A stretch of 32,711 nucleotides of DNA from a virus. Both the position numbers and the translations under genes were made by a program. Below the pieces are notes generated by a model. It saw only the letters and a program-made list of their open reading frames with translations, was not told where the DNA came from and did no database searches. Positions 5,867-11,556 of this stretch are shown in pieces (position 1 is the stretch's first letter; each line of letters starts with the position of its first letter). The stretch spans positions 1 through 32,711 of IMG/VR virus record IMGVR_UViG_3300046463_000589, one strand, 5' to 3'.

Positions 5867-6027
5867 CACTTACCCCACAGCTTGTTCCACCCTCCGGCCC
5901 GCGCGATGGAACGTCCGACGGCGATGTTACGGCCGCGGCGGGCGATCTTGGTCGGGCTACCGGAGGTGAGCGCGCGAGTGGTGGCGCTGATACGCGCTGC
6001 CTTGAACAGGGCGGACGTGATGCTCAC
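5863..6027 (-). CDS. Small basic protein, 54 aa
   Basis: GTG start at 6027 after a strong AAGGAGG ribosome site, overlapping the repressor's stop (GTGA). The protein is very basic (many Arg and Lys, almost no acidic residues) and ends with GGWNKLWGKW, an unusual aromatic tail. It may bind nucleic acid. It is the second gene of the operon that starts with the ribbon-helix-helix gene, and its TGA overlaps the next start. Its frame is the only one open over this interval. Confidence 0.7.
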   Translation of the reverse strand: MSITSALFKAARISATTRALTSGSPTKIARRGRNIAVGRSIARAGGWNKLWGKW

Positions 6028-6182
6028 GCTGCCTCCTTGACGTACTTTGCGATCGCCAGCCTCATCTCCATCGCGACCGTCCGGTGGTTGTTCTTCGCTA
6101 CCTGCTGTAGTCGTTCAAGCAGCGACGCGCTGAGCCGGAAGGTGTAGCTGGCGTTCTGTTGGGATTCTTTCACTCTTGGCAT
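6024..6182 (-). CDS. Arc-like ribbon-helix-helix DNA-binding protein
   Basis: The 52-aa protein has the full Arc-type fold pattern: a beta-strand (SYTFRLS, residues 12-18), helix A (ASLLERLQQVAKNNHR), and helix B (TVAMEMRLAIAKYVKEA). Such proteins bind operators as dimers of dimers and usually repress their own promoter. It is the first gene after a terminator and lies at the head of the left-hand operon, so it probably controls it. A 23-bp imperfect palindrome overlaps its start codon. There is no ribosome site before the ATG, so the transcript may be leaderless. Confidence 0.8.
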   Translation of the reverse strand: MPRVKESQQNASYTFRLSASLLERLQQVAKNNHRTVAMEMRLAIAKYVKEAA

Positions 6183-6222
6183 GTGTAAGACAATGTAACA
6201 CATCTACAGTGGGTGTCTGGTC
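6181..6222 (-). promoter_or_regulatory. Promoter with overlapping palindromic operator
   Basis: Positions 6181-6203 form a 23-bp imperfect palindrome with perfect ATGTGT/ACACAT arms, overlapping the start codon of the ribbon-helix-helix gene. Reading the minus strand, CAGACA and TACATT lie 16 bp apart as possible -35 and -10 boxes, with TACATT inside the palindrome and about 9 nt before the ATG. This geometry suits autorepression by the encoded protein. The boxes are weak matches, so the operator is more convincing than the exact promoter. Confidence 0.45.
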
Positions 6223-6232
6223 GCCTTAACAC

Positions 6233-6276
6233 AAAAAGCCCGCCGCCCCTGACCCGAAGGTCGAAGGACGGCGGGC
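6233..6276 (-). terminator. Rho-independent terminator
   Basis: On the minus strand an 8-bp GC stem (GCCCGCCG with CGGCGGGC, 6269-6276 and 6238-6245) encloses an inner GACC/GGTC stem with a 4-base loop, and is followed by five T residues (6237-6233). It lies just downstream of the TIM-barrel hydrolase gene and just upstream of the repressor promoter, so it separates the late (tail/lysis) transcript from the left-hand operon. Confidence 0.85.
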
Positions 6277-6292
6277 GGGAGACGTGAACGCT

Positions 6293-7081
6293 CTAAAGAT
6301 ACAACGTGCCACGCTGGCTCGCCAGGAGCGCGTAGTCCGCGTCAGGCATGTTCTCGAGCAGGTAGATCGACAGGCCGGGCGTTAGCCCGTACCGCTTGGC
6401 CTCGGAGCACCGGCCGAGCGACACGGCAAGCGACGCGTCCTCGAGCCCGGTGACTTCGAGCGTCCCGTGGACGTAGCTGAGCGGAACAGCCCGCTGGTTC
6501 TTATAGGTCGGGTCGTGGAAGTTGTCCTCGGTGCCGTGCTCCTTGAGCCAGGCCATGTTCGTGAGCGGGTCTGTCCATATGCCCGAGTAGTTCGGCGAGC
6601 TGTACCACTGCGGTGCGACGCGGTAGCCGAGCCGGCGGGCTGACTCGCGCGGGTTGAGGCCGCGGCCGTTCCAAATCAGCGAGTCGTTGAGGCTGTTCGT
6701 CGAGACGCAGAGGCTCGCGTGCGGCAGCGCAACCCGGACGGCTTTGAGTAGCTGCGGGAACACGTCGGGGTTCTGCTGGTAGGCGGCCTCACAGTCGAGG
6801 ATGACCGGGTCGAGCCCGTGGGCGTTGACGATCCGAGAGATAGCGAGCGCGTCCGCCGCGGGAACGCCGGCCCAGCAGTTCGCCCAGCACCCGACCTGGA
6901 TGCCGTGCTGGCCCGCCCTGGCCTTGAGCGCGTCGATGGTCGCGAGGTTGTACGGGCCCGACGCGTCGTCACCGTAGAGCACGGGGATTATCCAGGCGCC
7001 GCCGATCGCAGCGAACGGTGCGAGGTCGCCGAGGTTCTCCGCGGTCGCGACGAACGCCCCGAGTTTCTGCCAAATGGTCAT
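6293..7081 (-). CDS. Putative TIM-barrel glycoside hydrolase (lysis block)
   Basis: A 262-aa protein of likely alpha/beta-barrel type. Features include an N-terminal strand-helix (MTIWQKLGAF), CWANCWAG (65-72), and VILDCEAAY (93-101) with Asp96 and Glu98 placed like the acidic pair of GH25-type lysozymes and related DUF1906-like hydrolases, then VAPQWYSSPNY (155-165) resembling a later barrel strand. It would probably cut cell-wall glycans. Start ATG 7081 overlaps the stop of the upstream membrane peptide (ATGA); an in-frame upstream start would add only 11 residues. It is the last gene of the late transcript, just before the terminator. Family assignment is by motif resemblance only. Confidence 0.55.
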   Translation of the reverse strand: MTIWQKLGAFVATAENLGDLAPFAAIGGAWIIPVLYGDDASGPYNLATIDALKARAGQHGIQVGCWANCWAGVPAADALAISRIVNAHGLDPVILDCEAAYQQNPDVFPQLLKAVRVALPHASLCVSTNSLNDSLIWNGRGLNPRESARRLGYRVAPQWYSSPNYSGIWTDPLTNMAWLKEHGTEDNFHDPTYKNQRAVPLSYVHGTLEVTGLEDASLAVSLGRCSEAKRYGLTPGLSIYLLENMPDADYALLASQRGTLYL

Positions 7082-7179
7082 TGCGGCCACACGTTGATCT
7101 TCATCAAGAGCCACGCTACGACGATGAGGGTGAGCGCAACGCCGGCGACGGTACCTAGCGCAATCCAGAGCACGATCAT
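7078..7179 (-). CDS. Tiny single-span membrane protein, 33 aa
   Basis: ATG 7179 overlaps the stop of the preceding 32-aa membrane peptide (ATGA), and its TGA overlaps the hydrolase start (ATGA). Nearly all residues from 2 to 26 are hydrophobic (VLWIALGTVAGVALTLIVV and on), with a short polar end (KINVWPQ). A longer frame to 7263 exists but its N-terminal part is a shadow of the upstream genes. Its place between a protease and a hydrolase in the lysis block makes a holin or antiholin accessory role conceivable. Confidence 0.6.
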   Translation of the reverse strand: MIVLWIALGTVAGVALTLIVVAWLLMKINVWPQ

Positions 7180-7274
7180 CGCCGGATCAGCGCCGGGATC
7201 CCGAACACGAGTAGCGCCGGCAGCGCAACGAGCAGGGTCGGGACGACGATCAGGATCACCCACCCGGGGGTCAT
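7176..7274 (-). CDS. Tiny single-span membrane protein, 32 aa
   Basis: ATG 7274 overlaps the stop of the cysteine-protease gene (ATGA), and its TGA overlaps the start of the next membrane peptide (ATGA). The product is MTPGWVILIVVPTLLVALP and more hydrophobic residues, ending in IRR. It is a one-pass membrane peptide with a basic end. With the 33-aa peptide it forms a coupled pair directly behind the protease gene. Function unknown; a lysis-timing role is plausible from position only. Confidence 0.6.
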   Translation of the reverse strand: MTPGWVILIVVPTLLVALPALLVFGIPALIRR

Positions 7275-8059
7275 CGCGGCAACGCTTGCAGCGCCGCGTT
7301 CAACGCCGTCAAGTCGAGGCCTCGCTCGGTCTTGCCGTCTCGGAGTTCTTCCGGGAACACGATCGCCCACGTCTCGTCGTTGTACATCTCGTAGAACGGC
7401 CGAGTCATCCCCTGCCGCTTCGCCCACGTGATCGCCCCCGCCTCCGTGGCGGAGGACGCGCCGACGATCGGCACGTCGTGGCCGCCCTCGATGTACCCGT
7501 TCGGGTCGACCGTCCACGGCTTCCCATCGTCGAACTGCTGCATAGCGGTGTCGGGGAACTCGAACCCGAGCTCGGCGGCGGTGAACCAGAACGTGACGAG
7601 CATGAGTTCCGCCCAACTTTTCGGCTTGACGGACACGTAGGCGCCGATCTTGTGTCGGTTTCCGTGCGAGTCGAGGGTGCCGACGTTCTTGCGGAACTTG
7701 AGTGCGGCCCGCACCTCTGTCCCTTGGTCGCTGTTGTCGTCCCCGATGATATAGCCGGTGACCTGGCTGTAGTCGGCTACGACCTCTTTGCCGGTGATCG
7801 TGACAGGGTGGCGGGCGATCTTGTTGACGAGCATGGTTTCGTGGGCGGCGGCGGCGAACACGCAGTCGCCGCATCCTTGGAAGCCGGGCTCGACGCTGTC
7901 GTCGGGGCCGTTTCCGAGCATGTGCCAGTCGGGGTAGTCGCCGCCGTGGCCGAACCGTGTGGGCGGTGTTTTGAGCTCGACGGGTTGCGCGTTAAGGATC
8001 ATCCCGAACGTGATGTCGCGCTCGTCAGGGACGAACGGTTTTTTGCCTAGCCGGTTCAT
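7271..8059 (-). CDS. Papain-like cysteine protease
   Basis: The 262-aa protein shows the papain-fold order: GFQGCGDCVFAAAAHE (59-74) with the probable nucleophile Cys66, a later GGHDVPIVG (192-200) with the probable catalytic His194, then AITWAKRQG (209-217), which replaces the NSWG block that supplies Asn in papains. No signal peptide is present. It is encoded between the holin gene and two tiny membrane proteins, so it may be an endopeptidase-type lysin or a virion protease. Start ATG 8059 overlaps the holin stop (ATGA). The fold is fairly secure; the substrate is not. Confidence 0.65.
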   Translation of the reverse strand: MNRLGKKPFVPDERDITFGMILNAQPVELKTPPTRFGHGGDYPDWHMLGNGPDDSVEPGFQGCGDCVFAAAAHETMLVNKIARHPVTITGKEVVADYSQVTGYIIGDDNSDQGTEVRAALKFRKNVGTLDSHGNRHKIGAYVSVKPKSWAELMLVTFWFTAAELGFEFPDTAMQQFDDGKPWTVDPNGYIEGGHDVPIVGASSATEAGAITWAKRQGMTRPFYEMYNDETWAIVFPEELRDGKTERGLDLTALNAALQALPR

Positions 8060-8409
8060 TTCAGCACAGCGGTCTTATTGGCGACCTGGAATACGGCGGT
8101 GACTGCGACGACGGCGGCGCCGAACGCGGTCAGCCATTCGGCCTGGGTGATGACATTGTCGCCGAGCGCGACGACGAGCGACGCGATGCCGGCGGACAGG
8201 AACGCGACGACCGCCTTGATGTAGCTGTGGGCTGGCCCGTTCTCGACGAACCAGACGACGCCGCCTGAGCCGAGGACGCTGCCGATAGCGACGAGCCACT
8301 GCGTTGTCGAGAGTGTGGAGAAGGAGTGCTCGGGGCTGGTGCCGAGCCCGGTGACGAGCGCGCCTACGGTTGCGACGACGATGGCGATGATTGCCTTGGC
8401 GTATTTCAT
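8056..8409 (-). CDS. Holin-like membrane protein, 117 aa
   Basis: Three membrane spans can be seen: residues about 5-23 (AKAIIAIVVATVGALVTGL), a central segment around 38-54 (WLVAIGSVLGSGGVVWFV), and a C-terminal pair region around 65-85 and 92-110 (YIKAVVAFLSAGIASLVVAL, and LTAFGAAVVAVTAVFQV), giving three or four spans with a short Lys-ending tail. This size and layout, beside wall hydrolases, fit a phage holin that permeabilises the cytoplasmic membrane. The start ATG 8409 has the ribosome site GAGGAAGGGAG. No specific holin family was identified. Confidence 0.7.
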   Translation of the reverse strand: MKYAKAIIAIVVATVGALVTGLGTSPEHSFSTLSTTQWLVAIGSVLGSGGVVWFVENGPAHSYIKAVVAFLSAGIASLVVALGDNVITQAEWLTAFGAAVVAVTAVFQVANKTAVLK

Positions 8410-8422
8410 GGTGCTCCCTTCC

Positions 8423-8494
8423 TCAAATTGCTTTGCCGATCAGGACGCCGGCGATGACGAGGCAGACGACGATGACGATGACGGCGGTCAGCAT
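8423..8494 (-). CDS. Tiny single-span membrane protein, 23 aa
   Basis: An ATG at 8494 overlaps the end of the 201-aa gene by 7 nt. The product is one uninterrupted hydrophobic stretch (LTAVIVIVVCLVIAGVLIG) ending KAI. It fills the gap before the holin gene, whose ribosome site lies just after its stop. No strong ribosome site of its own is visible, so translation would rely on coupling. It matches the other tiny membrane peptides of this window in size and layout. Confidence 0.5.
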   Translation of the reverse strand: MLTAVIVIVVCLVIAGVLIGKAI

Positions 8495-9093
8495 CCCGGC
8501 AGTTTCCCGGCGGCGCGTGTGCGGCAGAAGAACGTGTCGAGCGCTTTGATCTGCGCCACCTGCTGCTGCAGCACCAGCACCTGACGCTCGAGCACGGTGA
8601 TCCGTTGATCCTGCGACGCCTCGACCGGGCGGAGGATCGACGGCGCCTCCTGGTTGATCTGGTTCGACACGTCGGCGTGTGTGAGTTCGCTCTGCCTGAT
8701 CGTGGAGAACAACAGCGCCCCGATGGTGATAAGTAATGCGGCGCCGCCGATGATCGCCGTACGACGTCCCGACGTCTCCCCGAGTTGCGCCGACAGCGTC
8801 TTTAGCTGCTCGTCTACCTGCTCCTCGAAACGCTCGAACCTGTCACGTCCGATCGTGTGTACCTGGAGGTCGGAGGCGGTGTTACGCACGTTGCTGATCT
8901 CGGCGTTCGCAGAGTCGCGTACGTCCTTTAGCTCGATCTTTGTCGCGTACGTCTGCGGGAACCCGCGTAGCAGGTTGGAGAGCGACCGTCCCGCCTCGAT
9001 AGCGACGGCTTCGACGTGCTTGATGCGGTTGCTCATGTCGCGGCGGAGGTCGCCGACGATCCTGTCCGTGTATTTCTTCCCTTTAACGTTCAT
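8488..9093 (-). CDS. Coiled-coil membrane protein, 201 aa
   Basis: The first 105 residues are helical and charged with heptad-like spacing (RFERFEEQVDEQLKTLSAQL). One membrane span follows at about 110-130 (TAIIGGAALLITIGALLF), then a second coiled-coil segment (ITVLERQVLVLQQQVAQI, about 164-183) and a Cys-containing tail. So it is a single-pass protein with coiled coils on both sides of the membrane. It lies between the M23 peptidase side and the holin side of the lysis block. A spanin-like or holin-regulating role is conceivable, but no family is recognised. Confidence 0.65.
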   Translation of the reverse strand: MNVKGKKYTDRIVGDLRRDMSNRIKHVEAVAIEAGRSLSNLLRGFPQTYATKIELKDVRDSANAEISNVRNTASDLQVHTIGRDRFERFEEQVDEQLKTLSAQLGETSGRRTAIIGGAALLITIGALLFSTIRQSELTHADVSNQINQEAPSILRPVEASQDQRITVLERQVLVLQQQVAQIKALDTFFCRTRAAGKLPGC

Positions 9094-9125
9094 GGCCGGT
9101 GGCTGACGGCAGTCGGCACCGGCCG

Positions 9126-9368
9126 CTACTCGACCGCGATGGTGCCCTCGTCCTCACCACCGCTCGAGCCGACGACCTTGATGTGCGACTCACCGACGTA
9201 GTCGTGACCGAACGTCACAAACGCCGTCCCGTGGTTCGGTGGGTTCTTCTTCTCGACGGGCTCGGCGCCACCCTGCGCGGCCTGCACGCTGATCGTGCGT
9301 CCCTTCACAGCTGCCTTGTCGTAGCTGAACAGCACGAGCTTGCGTTGCCCTGTCTTCTCTACTGCCAT
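9126..9368 (-). CDS. Small beta-rich protein, 80 aa
   Basis: Start ATG 9368 has an AGGAGG ribosome site 7 nt upstream; an in-frame start 13 codons earlier would overlap the M23 gene. The sequence alternates hydrophobic and polar residues (RKLVLFSYDKAAV, GTAFVTFGHDYV, SHIKVVGSS), suggesting a small beta-sandwich, perhaps Ig-like, with an acidic Gly-rich end (GGEDEGTIAVE). It contains no Cys and no membrane span. It may be a virion or wall-binding domain; function is unknown. Confidence 0.7.
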   Translation of the reverse strand: MAVEKTGQRKLVLFSYDKAAVKGRTISVQAAQGGAEPVEKKNPPNHGTAFVTFGHDYVGESHIKVVGSSGGEDEGTIAVE

Positions 9369-9378
9369 TTCTGCCTCC

Positions 9379-9846
9379 TTAGACGTTGGGCCAGTGGCCC
9401 CTGACACGCGCCGCCGAGGCGACGGCGCAGATGTGGTCCTTCGCTGCCTGTTCCCCGCCCGGATGGGTTACTCCCATGTGTAGGTGTGATCGACCCGGGT
9501 CGTGCGGCCAATGTCCAGAGTGTCCCAGGATGCAGCCGGCGGTGACGCGGTGATTGAGTAGCTCGTCGATGCGATTTTCGAGGTGGGTCGCGAAATATTC
9601 GATCCCCGAGGACGTCGTGAGGTAGATGTTCCAGCCGTAGATGCCGGGCGCGACCTCGCCCTCGGCTGGGTTGTGTCCGGATAGCCGTGTGATGGTGCAG
9701 GCTTCGGGGGCGATGAACCGTGTGCCTCCCATGCACATGAAGTCGAGCGCCCAGTTGTGGGGGATCCCGGCGGTGACGTGGAGGTCGCTACGTGGCGGCG
9801 CCGGGCCGTGCCATGTCGACGGGTGCGGGTAGACGAGTTTCCCCAT
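9379..9846 (-). CDS. M23-family (LytM-like) endopeptidase
   Basis: The 155-aa protein has the M23 zinc-peptidase signature: an N-terminal His/Asp site in PHNWALDF (His30, Asp35), FIAPEACTITRLSG (44-57) and YGWNIYLTTSSGIEYFATHLE (70-90), then AGCILGHSGH (103-112) and the HxH motif SHLHMG (His121, His123). Such enzymes cut peptide cross-links of peptidoglycan. His30 and Asp35 are separated by four residues, whereas the usual spacing is three. There is no signal peptide, so it either exits via the holin or is a virion protein. ATG 9846 has GAAAGG as ribosome site and starts the lysis transcript leaving the divergent promoter region. Confidence 0.8.
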   Translation of the reverse strand: MGKLVYPHPSTWHGPAPPRSDLHVTAGIPHNWALDFMCMGGTRFIAPEACTITRLSGHNPAEGEVAPGIYGWNIYLTTSSGIEYFATHLENRIDELLNHRVTAGCILGHSGHWPHDPGRSHLHMGVTHPGGEQAAKDHICAVASAARVRGHWPNV

Positions 9847-9853
9847 GCGGGCC

Positions 9854-9900
9854 TTTCTAGTAGAAACTACGGATATCGCATGTGTAGCAGGTGTTACTCT
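9854..9900. promoter_or_regulatory. Divergent promoter/operator region
   Basis: The 60-nt interval between divergent genes holds a perfect palindrome TTTCTA-G-TAGAAA (9854-9866), an overlapping GTAG/CTAC hairpin (9860-9870), and ATGTGTAGCAGGTGTTAC (9880-9897). The last resembles the operator of the other ribbon-helix-helix gene at 6181-6203, which contains ATGTGT and, on its own coding strand, GTGTTAC. TACTCT (9895-9900) may be a -10 box ending 6 nt before the plus-strand ATG. Strongly palindromic DNA here suggests binding by one or both small regulators. Confidence 0.4.
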
Positions 9901-9906
9901 TGGGAT

Positions 9907-10044
9907 ATGAAGCAGACACGGATAGACCTCACGGAGCGGGAGTGGATCGAAGTCCGCATCCTCGCGCTCGACGCCGGACTTACGCTTCCCGCATACCTCG
10001 CCCGCCTCGTCCGCGAGGCACTGGGCATGAAGGAGGACAAGTGA
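9907..10044 (+). CDS. Ribbon-helix-helix-type regulator, 45 aa
   Basis: A small plus-strand gene in an otherwise minus-strand genome. It has an N-terminal strand (TRIDLTE), helix A (EREWIEVRILALDAGL) and helix B (TLPAYLARLVREALG), the ribbon-helix-helix plan of CopG/Arc-type DNA-binding proteins. The ATG at 9907 has no clear ribosome site, and a likely -10 box lies 6 nt upstream, so the mRNA may be leaderless. It is translationally coupled to the next plus-strand gene (GTGA) and faces a palindrome-rich intergenic region it may control. Confidence 0.7.
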   Translation: MKQTRIDLTEREWIEVRILALDAGLTLPAYLARLVREALGMKEDK

Positions 10045-10259
10045 AACTTACGCTCGCAGCGGTGGCCGCAATGGCAGCGCTCGCCGCCCCGATCAGCGCC
10101 AACGCTCAACCGTCCTGTCACTGGACGCACTTCAAGCGCGGCGACACCACCTACTACGTCCAGACCTGCACCGTCAAGCGCCACGTCGTCAAGCACCACG
10201 CGACCAAATGGAACAAGGCAGGCCCGGGCACTAGCGCCGTGAAGCCGCATATCGGCTAG
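10041..10259 (+). CDS. Small secreted protein, 72 aa
   Basis: GTG start with AAGGAGG ribosome site, overlapping the regulator's stop by 4 nt. Residues 1-22 are a typical signal peptide (KLTLAAVAAMAALAAPISANA), cleavage likely after ANA. The mature roughly 50 residues are basic and rich in His and Lys with two Cys (Cys26, Cys43) that could form a disulfide, and a YYVQTCTV strand. It ends 4 bp from the convergent fibre gene. A secreted product next to its own regulator suggests host-surface modification or superinfection exclusion by a lysogen, but this is inference. Confidence 0.7.
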   Translation: MKLTLAAVAAMAALAAPISANAQPSCHWTHFKRGDTTYYVQTCTVKRHVVKHHATKWNKAGPGTSAVKPHIG

Positions 10260-10263
10260 ATCG

Positions 10264-11547
10264 TCACCACGAGGTCACGATACAGACGCCGTCGCCGCCA
10301 GCCCCACCAGCACCACCAGTAGTACCGCCACGACCACCGCCCCCACCACCACCGCCGTAGGAACCTCCTGCGCCACCGTGCCCGCCCGTGACGGTGGCGC
10401 CGCCGCCTCCGCCGCCGCCCTGCCCTAGTTGCCCCTTGTGGCTTCCGGGGCCGCCGATGCCACCCGCCGCCGTGCCGCCGTTCGCGGCGTCGCTCGCGTT
10501 ATTCGTTCCGATATCGCCGCCCGGGGCGCCAGCCAACGCCGCGCTACCACCACCACCGCCACCTCCGGCGCCGAAGCTAGAGGCGCCTCCCTGGCTGCCT
10601 GCCGCCGCGTTGATGCAGCCGCCGCCGCCACCGCCGCCCCACGCGCTCGCGTAACCGATCGCGGCCCCTGTGCCGCCGCCGGATCCGCCTCCATAGCCAG
10701 GGTTAGGGCCAGCGGCGGCCGTCACGGTTGTCAATGGGCTGCCCCCGAACCCGCCTGTCCCTGTGTTGGCTGCGCTGCCGCCGCCCGACAGGCTACCGCC
10801 GCCACCGCCGCCAGCCGCGTCAGCGGCCGAGCGCCCCTGGCTCCCACCGCCGCCACCCGAGGCATGAACGTAACGATTGGCGACGACAGTCCCCCCGAAC
10901 GCCGAGTAGGTACCGCCGGTCCCGTCGTTGATCGCCGCCCCACCACCACCACCAGCGCCGACGTGAACAGAGACAGTGGCAGCCAGATCCACCGCCCGGA
11001 ACTTGTGGACGCAGCAGGCGCCACCGCCGCCAGCGCCGCCGCCCGACCCGGTACCAGAGAAGCCGCCGCCGCCGCCGCCGCCGGGCCCGATGCACATGAT
11101 CTCGACCCAGTCGGCCCACGTCGGCTTCGTCCACGTACTGTCACCAGCGAGGAACACCTGCACGTCGGTCGGGTTCTGCAACGTGTCAACCGGGGTGATC
11201 ATGGCCGTCGTAATCGTCCCCGTGTACTCCGCCGACGCCTGGTTCAGGACATACACGTAGGCGCGTACGACGTAGCCGGTCGGGTCGGCTGGCTGCGCGT
11301 TCAGCCCGTCGTTGACCGGCCCGGCCAGGACGCTGACGGTGCCGCTAGGGTCGATGACGATGGTGTCTATGCGGTCCTGTGTCGCGTCTGCGGCGCCGAT
11401 GGCGAAGTTGCCGGCCGCGACGGCTGCGATCGCGTTCTGGTAAACGACCTGGCCGGCGGCGACGTCGACGCTCATGTTCGCGCCCGCCCCTCGTTGGGAG
11501 ACGGTCGGGTTAATCGTCGCCCCGGTTCTCTGCAAATAGACGCTCAT
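10264..11547 (-). CDS. Glycine-rich tail fibre/minor tail protein
   Basis: Residues 1-140 form a beta-rich attachment domain (MSVYLQRTGATINPTVSQRG, VVRAYVYVLNQ, TAMITPVDTL). At about 130-150 the stretch LAGDSTWTKPTWADWVEIMCIGPGG matches the WTKP...V.V...G.GG entry found in glycine-rich phage fibre tips. The remaining 270 residues are packed with Gly runs, as in adhesins built on polyglycine-II sheets, which display variable loops that bind the host surface. It ends the tail block and converges with the plus-strand island. Start ATG 11547 has a GGAG site (AAGGAGAACCC). Confidence 0.8.
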   Translation of the reverse strand: MSVYLQRTGATINPTVSQRGAGANMSVDVAAGQVVYQNAIAAVAAGNFAIGAADATQDRIDTIVIDPSGTVSVLAGPVNDGLNAQPADPTGYVVRAYVYVLNQASAEYTGTITTAMITPVDTLQNPTDVQVFLAGDSTWTKPTWADWVEIMCIGPGGGGGGGFSGTGSGGGAGGGGACCVHKFRAVDLAATVSVHVGAGGGGGAAINDGTGGTYSAFGGTVVANRYVHASGGGGGSQGRSAADAAGGGGGGSLSGGGSAANTGTGGFGGSPLTTVTAAAGPNPGYGGGSGGGTGAAIGYASAWGGGGGGGCINAAAGSQGGASSFGAGGGGGGGSAALAGAPGGDIGTNNASDAANGGTAAGGIGGPGSHKGQLGQGGGGGGGATVTGGHGGAGGSYGGGGGGGGRGGTTGGAGGAGGDGVCIVTSW

Positions 11548-11556
11548 GGGTTCTCC

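Noticed and set aside
6818-8050. 410-codon plus-strand frame
   Set aside because: It is antisense to the hydrolase and protease genes, has an Arg/Asp/Val-rich composition and no recognisable domain.
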